A DNA stretch of 64,000 nt. It comes from Sclerodactyla briareus. Its lineage: Eukaryota > Echinodermata > Holothuroidea > Dendrochirotida > Sclerodactylidae. Of this stretch, positions 11,647 through 24,019 are shown one piece after another. How positions within the stretch are numbered: position 1 is the stretch's first letter; the number at the start of each line of letters is the position of its first letter. The stretch lies in the NCBI GenBank assembly GCA_026419785.1, contig JAODTK010005823.1, forward strand, positions 124,001 through 188,000, in the 5' to 3' direction. The position numbers were made by a program, and so were the translations under genes. Under the pieces are notes generated by a model. That model did no database searches. It saw only the letters and a list, made by a program, of their open reading frames with translations, and was not told the DNA's origin.

Positions 11647-12226
11647 ACGCGTGACTGCATACATTCCTTGGGACTTCCCCCAGGAATCAAAAACCTGTCC
11701 AGCTGTTTCAACGTGGAAACTCTCACGGGGATTAGAGTATCGCTAGACTACAACTCTCATCATCGCTGATTTCCCTACATGGTACTTGCGAGAGTACCAC
11801 CTGTTTATACTGTTTCATTGACAGCACGTGACTACCGCGTACTACCGCCTGTTCAGGCTAATGATTCATCGGACCTTCGGGTTTCACAAATTCCGGACTA
11901 ACTTTGCGACTGTATGTGGGCAATATTTCCGATCTCTCGATGATCTCCACTCTGGTATGCGATGTCATTTAGGCTTGGGAAGCTACTTGACAAAAGACTA
12001 TCCGTACATGAAATGCCGTCCGATTTCCCAATAGAGCACGGTCGAGTCGTCGACATTCTCTCAAAAGAGACTCAATGTCCCCCTCAAAATAGAGCGAAAA
12101 TACAAGTCACAGGGTTCAGTGAAAACGGAGTCGTGGCACTTGGCAATCAAACATCACAAACACCGGCTGGGTAAGGTCGTATCATATCTATTCAAGTGGA
12201 ACCTATCAGTGATAGGACATGGAGCT
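11647..12226. other. unassigned unique-looking DNA
   Basis: Open plus-strand frames at 11,828-12,034 and 11,962-12,174 (68 and 70 codons) overlap in different frames. The first reads FRTNFATVCGQYFRSLDDLH. I do not recognise it and see no splice signals that support it. Confidence 0.3.
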
Positions 12227-12840
12227 TATAAAGGTCACTGCATGTTCCGCGTTTGAGCTTTCATCGGTTTCAGCTTCAGTCGTTTCAGCTTCAGTGTTTC
12301 AGTGTTCCAGCTTTCGTTTCGATTAGTTCATATTTCTTTTTTTTTGGTTCAGTGTCGACATTTTCTTCCTCGATAAAGTTTTCAGTATCCATGTATGAGA
12401 GTTTTCATCGTTTTTATCTGAGAGGAGAATTTAGAACGGCACGTAGATCGTAGATAGGTTTTCACGTTCCGGGAATCAATAAGAGTTTCTGGAATAAGTA
12501 TTGTGAGATTTTCGAGGGTCTCGTTGTGGGAGGTTTTCTAGCCGTCCCCGAAAATATTTTATACTGCATTCGTTTTCCTCAGTTAGTTCGAGGATTCTTT
12601 TAGGGTTTGGCATTCCTTTTTTACATCGGTTTGATTGACGATATTTTTGCGGTTGACTTTTTTTTCCTATCGGTTTGACATTTTTTCTCTCGAGAATTTG
12701 ACCATTTATTGGCCATGCGTTTGATTAGTTCTTTTTGACGGTCGATGGTGCCCATATGGACCTTTTCAGTCGAGTGACAGAATCTGAATGGAAACTTAAC
12801 AAACAGGACAAACACCAGACACAGGCGTACGCGGGGCATT
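12227..12840 (+). promoter_or_regulatory. possible TATA box followed by a T-rich leader-like tract
   Basis: TATAAAGG at 12,227-12,234 is followed by a T-rich tract with repeated 'gtttcagcttcag' and 'ttcagt' words, and further on AATAAG near 12,478. About 700 bp downstream lies the second copy of the purine-rich repeat. The arrangement resembles the start of a retroelement transcript, but no coding body follows, so this is conjecture. Confidence 0.25.
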
Positions 12841-12939
12841 AGGCCACGGCAGCTTTAGACGTTGTGGTGGTTAGGCCAAGAATCTTCCATTGAGGCCAAT
12901 GACGTGTGACTTGATCGCTGAATTGATTGTTTGATTGAA

Positions 12940-13190
12940 GCAAGACAACCCCAAGGAAGAGACTAAAGGAACGAAGAGATGATCCAGATTGTTGTTTCTA
13001 GTTTCGAACAGCTGGGGTGTTGAAAAGTTAAGGAAACATATCCTGGGGATTGTTGGAAGCCTATTCTAGGCAAGGCTTAGTGCGAGGTGAAAAGAAACGG
13101 AGTGTAGGTTTCGTAGGGCATTGGCCTTCAGGGTGGAACACAAATTGGTTAGGGAAGGACAGAGACAGAATACGGCGTAGCGGACAGCTG
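12940..13190 (+). repeat. purine-rich dispersed repeat, copy 2
   Basis: Same word order as 2,540-2,800: 'acaaccccaagg', 'gaagcctatt', 'agtgcgagg', 'gtaggtttcg', 'tacggcg'. Two copies 10 kb apart in the same orientation indicate a dispersed element. Confidence 0.6.
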
Positions 13191-14140
13191 CCTGCCAGAG
13201 ATTGTATGCGACTGCCTTGACCCAACCAAAGTGGGGAAACGCCCCTTTACGAATTATTTGATGAAGAGATTAGTACCCCAACACCACGCATTCATTTGGA
13301 CGGTGGGGTTCCAGTGAACGCATATCTGTGGTTTCCTAAAGATTCTTGATATAGCACTGACAATATTTTCTTTCCCCCGCAACGACACAAAAAGGTACTC
13401 CGAATCAGATTTTGCATATTGAATGCATAGTGGGAGCGCCCATCTACTGTTGAACCGAATGCCTATAGGCATTGAACATATTGGGCAATTTTTCAGAAGT
13501 GCCACTTGGTTGGAAACAGTGTGCTCAGGAGAAAGAGAGGAAACAACGCGCATTGGTGGAAGTATCACCATCAACATTCAAGTGAATAACCCATTTTCAT
13601 TACTCAATAAAATATCAGGGGGCGGCCGGTAGGGTTTCCTGGTGGGGGGCCTTGGGGGCATATCGAGATCTTTATTTAGTTGAAAAGGGTTCCCTGTCCC
13701 CATTGTAAAAATGTCATGTTGAAACCTTCCGTAGAAGCAGTCTGGTGCTATTTAAGTTTTTCTTTCTCGATATTCTACCATCCCCATAAAAATGGAAGAT
13801 TACCTCAAGTGCATTCGAGGGCGAAAATATTCTTGGATAACTGGAGAATATCGGATTTGTTTTATACTACCGCAGCGACAGCCAGTCTAAGGGTTTATTC
13901 TGATATGCAAAACGGAGAAATCTATAAGGCCGTCATCGGGTTGAAACTGAAGAAATATCATTCAATGAATGAGGTCTGTTCCCTATACCGCACCTACCCA
14001 CCATGCGTACGTCCACGGAGGGTGGGTATATTATACATGGCATGACGTATCTGGCACCACTTCCACATAGAATGTCGGTTAGTAGTAATATTGAATGGGC
14101 ATTGAATGTGATGAACAGTTATTGTTTGGTTTGTTTCAAA
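13191..14140. other. no gene recognised
   Basis: Frames of 107 codons (13,254-13,577 minus) and 121 codons (13,680-14,045 plus) are open. Neither has a recognisable domain or convincing splice context, and chance frames of this size occur elsewhere in the window. Confidence 0.35.
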
Positions 14141-14144
14141 CATG

Positions 14145-15880
14145 GGCGGCGATCATTGGGGGGGGCGGCGTCCCCCCCCTATGATTTTGGTTTTGAGGGG
14201 ACGCCAAGTTGCAATTTGTCCCCCCCAATATTTGAGCCCGACTGCTTATTTCACTGACACTGATCCGGACATATCAGCAGTAACCGTGCTTAACGAATGC
14301 AAATGACCTACCTAAATGCGTCACGTTGAGTGAGTGATTCTTGCTGCTCATTTTCGAAATTTTTGCGCGCTACGCGCGCGGGTATTCATGTGTTCGGTTA
14401 GTGTCAGACAAATGATGTGCCTGGTGTGTAGACATATGAGTCATTAACACAAAAATGCCTGAAATTTTACTGTTCTACAACTATCAATGAAAAGAAGGGG
14501 TTCCTTCAATCCCTATCGTTTGCATAAGACTGGCTTTTCCAGTAGGTTGTGTTGTCCCTTCATTGGACGTTGTCGATCCCTGCTAGGGGATCAGTTAGTC
14601 AAATAAACAAAAAACCACCATAGAAATCGCTATCTCGAGGTGAAAGAGTTGGTTGAGGCGACGGCCGGTAGGTCTAACACCTGGCGGGATCGTGCATTTG
14701 TTCTTCGTTTTGTTATTCATGGGGTGCGACACTTGATGGAAGTCCGATGCACGAGTGCAAAACTATCAATATGAGGGCACACGCTGCTGCGACCATGCGA
14801 AAATGCGGCCAGGAAACGGTCAAATTGGCGTCTTGTCAAAAAGGCAGAATTGATTCAAAAAGTAAGAAAATTAGTCTAAGTACAAATATTGCTGGGATTT
14901 TGATGGAGCCCAAAGATGATAAACCCTGTTGTGTTTTCATGGAGGAGTTGAGGCAACAGGGGTAAGTACCACCTGGCGGGGTTCGTTTTTCTTTTTTGGC
15001 ATTGGTTTATCATTTATTTGCAAATCAGCAATCAATGTATGGGTGCGACCACTTGGTGGTGTGAAAGCTGGTGCGTGCACGGTGCACTTACTAAGTGGGC
15101 AGGCACACGGTGCGCGTAGGAACCCCTTAAAAAGTCATCGAAGATTCGGTCAGAAACGTCACAAATTCGTGCAAAGGTATGAGTGGAAAATTCAGTGAAG
15201 ATTTATATCCAAAAAAGCCTTACTTTTCGATGGAGGTCCAAAGTTCCAAACGTATAAAATTTTCGCGGCGCGCTTCGCGCGCAAGTTGCCGTTTACTTCT
15301 GTGGTTTACGATTTTGGCCACCTGTCTGGCCCCCCGATTGGAGTGGTTCCTCCCATGCGCCGGTGGTTCGCAGACAGATAAAAATGTGGGGCAATATTTG
15401 TCGTGAAAAACGCAAGCCTATCTAAGTGACAGGTCAGAGGGGGGCCAGTGCAATGTCGTTGGTCAAATGGAGTCCTGGCCAAATCTCGCGCAGAACGCAG
15501 TACGTGGTTGTTGCCATTGCCCATTCCATTGTCCTTCATTGACTGCCCACTTGCCATCGTATTTTAGAATGTCACAGCACCACACGCGAAACTGAAATTT
15601 ATCCCTAAGTTTTTGGAGAACCGTCCTGAAATGAAAAATTGGTGATCAATTTTAAAGAGGATGCGCACTGTCCCATAAGGCATGGGAAGTGCCGTTTCTG
15701 CAATCTAGGGGATCTGTCGAACGAAAAATTTTCTGCACGCTACCCGCCAACTGTGGTGGCGCTCCGCTTAGATGGTTATATGCATTCTGTCCGTCCTCCC
15801 AACCGCCAGCACAAATCGCCACCCTTGGTTTCAATCAGTCACCTCACAAACTAAAACAATGGTTTGGCTCTATCTAGGGT
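14145..15880 (-). repeat. poly(G) composite repeat in reverse orientation
   Basis: Read on the minus strand, this aligns piecewise with 45,000-46,020, 49,060-49,285 and 55,670-56,400. Shared blocks are 'ctcaaatattggggg' with a G run, 'cgatagg(g)attgaa(gg)', 'ccgtgtgcc', 'aagtggtcgcacccata', 'ctggccgcattttcg' and 'gagcgccacca'. 'Gcgcgctacgcgcgcg'-type palindromes at about 14,365 and 15,270 belong to it. No protein is encoded. This is a decayed dispersed element, probably non-autonomous. Confidence 0.7.
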
Positions 15881-16170
15881 GGGACTCCCTATAGCGTCTG
15901 GCACCGCATACCCACCACATCAAATGTCTGGCGTTAGTCATTTGTGATGACTGGGGGTGGAGAAAGAACATTTCCACTGGATACCTCATGAGCTAGGTTT
16001 AATAATTTTTAAGCCCCTGTTTTTTTGTCTACCCTGCCCACCACTGGAATGTCTTGCGCGAGTCATGCTGGTTCCACAGGCTAGTGTTGGACATTTTACT
16101 TTGAGAGCCTACCTAGCCCACTTGGGGTTTTCGTCTTGTATCCCCCGCCATCACAACACATAGAGCGGCA
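15881..16170 (+). repeat. local 127-bp duplication
   Basis: 'acccaccac...aatgtctggcgttagtcat' near 15,907 recurs as 'gcccaccactggaatgtctt' near 16,034, about 127 bp later, with similar flanks. Confidence 0.4.
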
Positions 16171-17990
16171 TGCCAAACCGATTATTTTCAAGCAAGGGCC
16201 ATGGACTCATTCACTACTATTTTGGGCTCATACTGGGAACCAAATTTCTACCGAGGTTTTGGGCGGCGCGCCATCGTGATCCACTCGTGACCCCCATCTG
16301 TGTGACGTTTGACCTGCAAGGCGTACAATTTCTTGGCCGAATTTGTGGCAATTCTCGGATCTCAAAGGTACCATCTGATCAAAACGGACCATAATTTGAC
16401 GCCATGTGACCTTTGTGTGCGAAGACATCGGAGGTCAAAAGATTTTCATTTGAAATTGAGTACAGTTTAGTATGTTCATAGTGATAATTCCATGATGTTC
16501 TTTAAATCAGAGGGTCAACCTACCTCTGATGATGAGGCAGAGGTCAAAGGTCCAATCATCAATGGTGTGCCTATTTTTTTCACAGCTTACTGCCAAGACA
16601 ATGAAACTGCAATTTTGGGATATGTGGCATAGCTTTCGTGTGCGGATACACGAAACAAACTCCTGCTAATAGTTCCTAACATTTATTATTTCTTTGCATT
16701 TCAATTGTAGATTGATCATCGTAATAACGATGCGCATCAACTTTAAAAGTCAGCCCCCAACGTGCATTTTCGTAACCGCTCACAGTGACAGTGCTTAGCA
16801 GTGTTGAAAATCTTCGACGCAGCAGTGTGTTCGTATTTTCATGCTTGTTCAAGGAAAAGTGTGCAAAAGTTTGACATCCTTACAAATATGGCAAGGAATC
16901 ACGAATCAATTTGTTGTTTTGTTTCGTGTTTGTGTCACGGAATGTATTTGCATACGATTGCCTTGAATGGTTGCTCTAGTTCTTTCATGTATACCAGATC
17001 TACGAATTTTAACATGAATTGCGCTCGCATCATTTTTTTTATCACTATTGTTATTACTAGCAGATAGGCAATGAAAGATCAACAATCAACCGTGTGGCAC
17101 TATATGCTACGTTTTGACTTGGACAAGTGGCCGAGGCCGAGAGCAATTTGAAGAGTGCTGCCAACTAGACCTAACGAGTGTCGAATGCTTTACCCATACC
17201 TGAGCAAAGGTATTCAAAGAAAATTAATAGCATTATTTGACGGATGGGCGATAACCGGAGTGAGCAATGAAAAACATTGGATTTGTGACAACAGCGACGA
17301 ATTATTGTATGATAATTCCACCCTTCAGTATAAATCCGCTCTGCGGGCCGTTTTGCCGAAGCGGGGCAAAATGGCAACCCGAAAATACCCAAAAAATCCA
17401 CAATCGAAAAACACGCAAATCTCTATTGGATATTCAAGATGATTCTTTTTTTCAATTCCCGAGAAGTGACAAATTCCGGAGTGAACCCCTTAGGACATTT
17501 TTATAACATTGGAATGTGATTCCAAGAAATTGCAGTCTAATAGAACAGCAGACGACTGAGTAACAATTACAAGCAAGCCAATTATAGTGGAGATTATTAT
17601 TAGTATTATTACTTATATTATTCATTACTGATATCCACTTACCGAAGGTCTGTGTCGTATTTGTTCAACACCGTTTCGTAATCAAGAAAAAGTTCATGCT
17701 TGCTATGACTGGGCTTGCCCCTTGTCCACTCTTCGCAGCAACTCACCACCGAAAGGTTCGGACTTTTATGAAAGATCTAAAGTTGAGAAATATCCATAAA
17801 CCAAAAGGGCTGGTAATTCCTTGACTGATTCTGAGCATCCACACTGGTGATTACAAGGTTTTTTTATATTTTCACCTCTGTTTGACCTCAGATGCGAAGA
17901 ATGGCGAAGTTCGATCTAAATCATCCAGGTGGGATAATTACTATTGTTGTTCACAGCAAAAATACTATTTTGCCAAAATAGGAAAATTGC
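16171..17990. other. AT-rich non-coding DNA, nothing recognised
   Basis: Several 60-95 codon frames on both strands match nothing. Isolated superfamily words ('gaggtcaaaag', 'tttgacctc') occur near 16,430-16,560 and 17,870-17,890. Confidence 0.4.
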
Positions 17991-17994
17991 CCCA

Positions 17995-18315
17995 CTCTAA
18001 CAACAAGAGCACCAGTGGTTCTGTAGCTCAAACTGGGCACGAATGTTACCAGGACAGATGTACAATTACGTGATACATGTTCAAGATCTACAGGAGGCAT
18101 TTTCAAACAATGCCTATTTGTGCCCCTTCCATGATTTTGACCATGTCTTCATAGCCCCAAGATGTCATTACCATCAAATATCCACATACTTTGCCGCAGG
18201 GGCAACAGTCACACTGGGCCATGGTTCCCCTAAACCCTGGGCACTCTGAAGTATCAGCTATGGACATCATTATAACTGAACTCAGCACTGTGCCGCAGAA
18301 TTTGATGAGCCACAA
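17995..18315 (+). repeat. outlying unit(s) of the CATTATGACCGAAC satellite
   Basis: Matches the 42-kb array: 'gagcaccagtggttctgtag' against 'gagcaccaacggtgctgtaa', then 'gttcaagatctacaggaggc', 'tttcaaacaatgcctatttg' and 'catcattataactgaactcagcactgtgc'. This is a dispersed copy of the satellite described at 41,990-44,110. Confidence 0.7.
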
Positions 18316-18329
18316 CTGTCAGAACCAAA

Positions 18330-18545
18330 CATTCTGAATTATCGTGTTTTACAAGGATTTCAGACTTCGACCTCTGTTGACCTTCAGATCTGTGACCTGA
18401 CCCATTCGAGATATCATGTTTTACTCCAAAATTATCCCAATATAGATTTTTCACATATGTTTAATTTCACCAAAATTCCACCATTTCACCCGCCCAAACG
18501 AACACATCAGGTTTCCTGTATCTCTCCATTTAGATACCTTGAGTG
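18330..18545 (+). repeat. TGTACTCATCATGGG superfamily fragment
   Basis: 'tttcagacttcgacctctgt', 'tgaccttcagatc' and 'caatatagatttttcac' place it in the superfamily. Confidence 0.6.
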
Positions 18546-18564
18546 GTACTCTCATCATAGAGCG

Positions 18565-18868
18565 TGAGTGGCCTAATGCAACCTTCGAGCTCGTAAGCCA
18601 GAGGTTGTGGGTTCGCGTCCACTTAGGACCCTTGAGCAAATAATAATCCTCAAACTGATTGTCCGTCCACCCAGTTGTATAAATGGGACCTGTGAGTACA
18701 ACTGCACTGGTATAGCAGCCATGTCCATACTCTCCGTGATTGTCGGTGTGCGTTCCTGGTTTCAATCATCAGTGGGTAATTTTGTGAAGCGCTTTGCCCG
18801 CTGGTTAGCTGGAGCTTACGTACGCCGAGGCGAGTGCGCTTATAAAGCTACATTATTATTATTATAGC
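18565..18868 (+). mobile_element. tRNA-derived SINE
   Basis: The head carries RNA polymerase III promoter boxes: an A-box-like 'gagtggcctaatgc' at about 18,567 and a B box 'gggttcgcgtcc' at about 18,608, spaced as in a tRNA. The body contains 'acccttgagcaaata', 'cacccagttgtataaatggg' and 'gaagcgctttg'. The 3' end is 'cgcttataaagctac' followed by a (ATT)n tail. This head-body-tail plan is typical of SINEs of marine invertebrate deuterostomes. It does not fold as a functional tRNA. Confidence 0.9.
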
Positions 18869-18874
18869 TATCAA

Positions 18875-19420
18875 ACACCCCAAATTTCAACCGATCAGAC
18901 CAACAGGCTGGACTTACCGTGTTCCAACCTGACATTTCCAGCGATCTCGAACTCCTCTCTATTGACACCGATTCAGACCTATCTGTACAACTCTGACCCA
19001 CCACATGGGTGAGGTAGAGTGGTCGATTGTTCTCATCATGGGAACCTCACCCACCGAGTATGACTTCATCCTCCAGGTGTGTTCGAGTTATTGTGTTAGC
19101 AAGCCCAAATTGGCAAGAATATCAATTTTTCACAAATCTTCCAATATTCAACCCAATTAACCCACCTAAAAACCCAACCATTGGGGTTCCTGATACTCTC
19201 CATACTAAAAGCGGCACACGAATTTTCAACCATGATCAGACCACCCATTTCAGACTTACCGTGTTTACAGCATTGTTCGGACCTTGACCCTCTTCCTAAC
19301 TCAATACCTTTGACCTTGACCTCAAATCTAGGGTTCTTGTACTCATCATTGGGACGCCCGATATTAGCGTCCCATCCAGGTCGGTCGGTTACCGGTTTAC
19401 AAGAAAAAAGGCCAGCAATC
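18875..19420 (+). repeat. TGTACTCATCATGGG superfamily array
   Basis: About two units: 'gttctcatcatgggaacc', 'tatgacttcatcc', 'aagaatatcaatttttcac', 'gttcttgtactcatcattggg'. Confidence 0.7.
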
Positions 19421-21670
19421 TACTTGTTTCTAAAGTGTTATAGGCCTACTAAGATATGCCTAAATCATGAACCTGACAAACACAGTTATCTCAACCAGCA
19501 CATTTTTATGCTACAGTTCTTACCAGACTCTCGCGGATTTGGCCGATTTTCGGGTGAGTTAATTTACTTTTGACTTCGAATGATGTCTGTTGAAAGATAC
19601 AGGTGAATATGCTTTAAATAAGCACGATCAGTGCCCGAGAGAATCTTGGGTTTTCCTTTGCTTGCCTGATTTACATTTTGACGCTAAATTTCTGAACCCC
19701 CAATTGGCCATGATACACTGGATCAGTATCATAGTAATCCAAGACTATCTGCCTAAGAGCGCGATTTTTTGGTTTGGTAATATCATCATGAATCCAGGAC
19801 AGACAAGCGAACAAAAATACGCAGACCGACAGACACGATAGATAGATGATATAGCTGACAGGATAATAACTAGATAGTCGAGAGATAGTAATAGAATATG
19901 CAAAATCAGTTAGGTTCCTCGTAGACTCAAAAAAAAACCCACGCGGGCAGCTGCATACTAAGGGTCGAATACAAAAGCCATAATGCAGCCATTTCAGACC
20001 GATTGTGTTCACAAAAAAGTTTTCCCAGCTTTCACCTCTGTTAGCCATCAGATGATCTTGAACGTGCCCAATTTGCATATACTTTCCGGGTAGAACCGAA
20101 TCTATTCCTGTGCCTTATGCGAGGATGGCCTCGTAGGTTTCGAGCGGACCACTTCGTTTGTTCTCGCCATACGGCCACTCGTATTCCATAAAACGAATAT
20201 CACAATAGTAATCAAATTCGTTAATAATATCAGAAAAAAACCTGTCCGCAACCCAACGCCATATCATAGTTACACACAGTATGATTGAGCAAATGTAGTA
20301 TCTACACAGTAAGAAGTTAGTAAGGGACAATAAGTACCATCTGTGGATCTCCAATACGCAACCGCGTAATCGCGGGTACATGGAAAGAGTCTCAACCCAC
20401 AGGCGGGAAGTAATCGTTGCCCCAGCGATACGAATCCAATGCATAATGTGAGGTAGTAGGAAAGGTATAACACCGAAAAAGCCAAACATCGGTGTTCTTG
20501 TCATCACGGTAATTATGAGAGCAATTGTAAATGACAATGATGGAACGCTGTAAGTGTGTTCTTAATAGGTGAATATTATATCCGGCTCTATATAGCGCCC
20601 TCTACTATCTTGACTCCCTAAGCTGCTTCAGAGCCAGGTTGCACGACCGCGCCGGAAACCCGGCGCAAAAGGTGTGCTACAGTTCCAATGCTTTTCTCGT
20701 CGGGGGGGTAATTACCTATATAATTAATTATTCTAAGGATACGATAGACGTGGAAATAACATGCGTTGAGTCGAATCGCTGCCGAGTGGGTGTCTTTTGT
20801 GGGTAACCCGCGTTGGCAAAAACAAGTTGGACAGTGGGCTTCGGTGAACAGGATGCTTCCGTGGTTCCGCCTTGACGCACACAGCTCGGGCTTATGCAGT
20901 TTCGTCTGGGGTAGGCTGCCATAATGTAATTAAAGGAGAAAGCCAGTCCAGACCCGTCAACGAGAGCTAATCTGTGCATTAGTGGGAAGTTCGGTCTGGG
21001 GGTATGGCTTCAATAATGTAATAAACGAGAGACCAACGTCCAGTTATATGACAGAACAGGTAGCCTGAAAGACGTTGACATGTCTGCTGATGTACGCTGG
21101 CTTTCATTGCGAACAAACGCACATCCAACCCTGTTGTAATGACATCATGCCTCTTCTCTGTACAGATCTGACACTGCAAGCGCGTACCGAGAGAGTTTTC
21201 TTTTGTCTGGTGGGATGGGGGGATGAGTCGGAACCAAGGGAGTGCCTCATAGGGACTCACTCCCCTATTGGCAATAGGTACAAAAAATCAGTTTTTGTTA
21301 AAATGTAATGGTAACTTGGGTCATGGTCAACTGTATAAGGTATACGCCTTGTGCAAAAGTTTGCCTTGTCCGAATTTTGAAACGGGCTATTACATCCCTA
21401 ATAGAAAACCTTAGATTCGAATGACCAAGATTGTGTCAATAAAAGAGTTGGTATAAGGTAAGTGGTAAACGTGTGTTACAACACGCTATGACAATGATTG
21501 CGGTTGAGCACGTTTTCCATCACACGGCTGGGAATATGGTCTAACGATTGGTAGCACAATATGACTGCTACAGTTAACGCCCTATGCCATATGCCTGTGA
21601 ACATGATTGGATGTGATGGACATGTAGAATTAGCTGGCAGGAAATCGAGAACATATCAGGTCTTGATGCG
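19421..21670. other. unassigned DNA with weak minus-strand candidate exons
   Basis: The missing exons of the flavoprotein gene should lie between 9.7 and 25.3 kb, so minus-strand frames here were examined. At 20,115-20,240 the frame reads CDIRFMEYEWPYGENKRSG and ends in a stop with no donor nearby. At 19,690-19,780 a frame reads IVLDYYDTDPVYHGQLG between AG and GTAAAT. Neither matches the family at motif level. A 40-bp segment ('attacattatt' to 'cccagaccgaac') is locally duplicated at about 20,925 and 20,998. Superfamily words occur at 19,970-20,100. Confidence 0.3.
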
Positions 21671-22079
21671 AGTTAGAGACTGGAGGCGGCGCCAGAACTT
21701 CGTTGACGATAACCCGATTCATACTGTTTAGTTTTTTGTCTCGATACCTGAATGAACACACTACACAGAAGAGCCGTAGTGGTTAGTTATGGCGTATCCA
21801 CCCACACACCAACAACCTAAACCCACCAGCAGTCATATTCCCAAAATATCTTAGGGAACCTCCACATTTGTCTATCAGTATTGCCTATTTGCCAAGCATA
21901 AATTGACATGTATACAACACAATAAAAAATCCACAGCCCATTTCCAATACCTACGAGTGCCTTTGCATAAACGACATAGGTATGAAAGATTGATTGGTTT
22001 TATGCTCTTAATGTAGGAAACGGGCAGCCCGCTCTAAAGTAGGCGTAAGTCACAGGGAAATTCAGTCAGATAGAAGAAA

Positions 22080-22480
22080 TAGAAGCGCCAACTCTCTTCT
22101 GCCGGTTGTGACGATGTGATAGGCGTCCCGGGTAGCAGGAAGTCTCACCGCGTCGTGGCCTCGTTACTCCACAAGCACGGTCTGTACTGAATGTATGGGC
22201 ACACAGGGGAGATTCGCCATTGTGATAATCATACAGGAACCGGACACCACACAAAATTGGGCCATACAATCGAAGTCACGACGTACGCCGGCGGAATGGG
22301 TGTCCATGCAAGCGGGAAAGAAAACGCAGTGCGGGCGGTCCCATCGGGCTTGGCGGCGTTGTTTCTCGAATCATCATAAAAAATATACAAGACGATTTAA
22401 ATTTTCGGGTCCCAGCCCTGCGCGTGCGGCCGCGTGGATTTCGTAATCGATTCCGGGGATTTCCCTGTATTCTTACCGGT
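22080..22480. other. GC-rich block near the start of copy A
   Basis: CpG-rich DNA in both copies (30,290-30,600 in B). Plus and minus frames are open over 60-80 codons, but the two copies do not preserve a common frame. I cannot tell whether it is coding. Confidence 0.3.
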
Positions 22481-22984
22481 TGTAGTGCCGATAAGTGAAC
22501 ATACAAAGACAAAATAGTAGTGCAAAATCATTTCGCAAACACAAACCTATCAAAACTGTTATCAAACCCAGGAGTGGAGATGTTTTACAGATGGAATCCT
22601 ATTCATCACGGCCAGACACCTATTTGAACCCATATATTACATGTTGCATAATCTTCCAAACCTGTCAATTGTGGAAGATTATATAGTGGTCCAGAACATC
22701 TTTTGACCTTTAGAAAATGGTTTTAACGGGGGGGGGTGACAGAAAATAGCACCAAAGCTGAAGGCGGGTGTTTAGTTTAAACACAGTATGCGTCCGTGTT
22801 TGATAAATACTAATATAATGGCGGGGGGAAGATAAAGGGGGGGAGGGAAGTACAAAATGCCATAAATCAAATACATAATAATAACATCTTAATATACCAA
22901 AAAATATAGGTAGGCTACATCGGTTCTTACAGGGCCCCTATACACACTAAAATATGACAAAAGAGGTGCGGACTGTAGAATGAC

Positions 22985-23125
22985 CGCCCGCACACAAGGA
23001 CACGCGTGCTGGTAAAACGCGTCACTCCAAAACGCCAGGGCGCGGGAGCCAACGCCCGCCTTCCCCGCCCCCCGCCGCCACCATCCCGCCCCGGGCTTTA
23101 GTAGTCAGCTGGGAAGCGAGCCTTC
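22985..23125. other. C-rich block
   Basis: Strongly C-rich in copy A and in copy B (31,020-31,140), with runs like 'cgcccgccttccccgccc'. It has no recognisable motif and no stable frame. Confidence 0.4.
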
Positions 23126-23574
23126 AAAGGGTGGAAAGCATAACTAGGACGTATCAAGTAACGAGTCAATTTTCTATTACCACGACATTATCACTGTATG
23201 CACAAAGTAAGTGAAATGGTACAATCCGGGCTCAATGGCCGGGAGGGGAATTAATGGGGGGTTGGGCAAGCGTCCCAGAAGAAGAGAAGAAAGAGGCACA
23301 GGAAAGAAAAAATTTACTTTTTTATACCTAATGACAGGATTGGGAATAAGAGAGGGTATTTGCTGGACAGCGTATAACAAGCAGTAAAATTGTCACAGGA
23401 GTTAGGGGTTACTGTCCAATAACGGTGGCTTTATTGCTACAGGAGCTATTATGTGATGGAAATATACAATCAAATTCCTTACCATCAAACCAACATACAG
23501 ATCCAGAGATCTGTTAGCAGCAATCCAGGGGTACTATTTGGCGACAAGCATTAAGTTGAAGACGTGGAATAAAT

Positions 23575-23925
23575 TATGCAAATTAGCAATAGCGTGACCT
23601 CTACTGACCAAACAAAAGCTGTACGTGAAATTGATCAGGATCCAAGGTGGGATCACATCCACCAAGGTTTGTGAAAGCCAAGGAACTTTCAAAAATGCAT
23701 AAATCATGCAAATGCAGGCACATTAAATGACCTCCAGTGACCCGACTTAACTTTTAAAATTTCTTCTGTACCATGGTAACCACACTACCAGTTTGTGGAA
23801 AGCAACAACTTTCCGAAGCTAAGCTTGTCAGATTTATCAATAGTCATCATTGTATCACTCAAAAAGGTAAACCACCAACCATTATGAACTAATTCCATGC
23901 AGAGGAGGTCTTGTTAACAAGCCAA
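23575..23925 (+). repeat. about 120-bp repeat with ATGCAAAT words, copy A
   Basis: Units contain 'aaatcatgcaaat', 'ttaaatgacctccagtgacc', 'accatgg', 'agtttgtggaaag' and 'aactttc', repeating after about 120 bp. The same family occurs in copy B (31,560-31,910) and, in reverse orientation, at 60,600-60,960. Confidence 0.75.
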
Positions 23926-24019
23926 GTTATCCATATATAATCTTTCGCATATCCTCATTTCCTCCCAAATGGTCGAGTCACACCAAAAACGAATAGTTTT
24001 GTATTTTCTTTCTTTTTCT

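Noticed and set aside
18565..18640. Functional tRNA gene
   Set aside because: Pol III boxes are present, but the arms do not fold into a cloverleaf and a SINE body and tail follow.
20115..20537. 140-codon minus-strand frame considered as a missing flavoprotein exon or membrane protein
   Set aside because: Residues do not match the expected family region, it ends in a stop and has no donor. It is kept only as a weak candidate.
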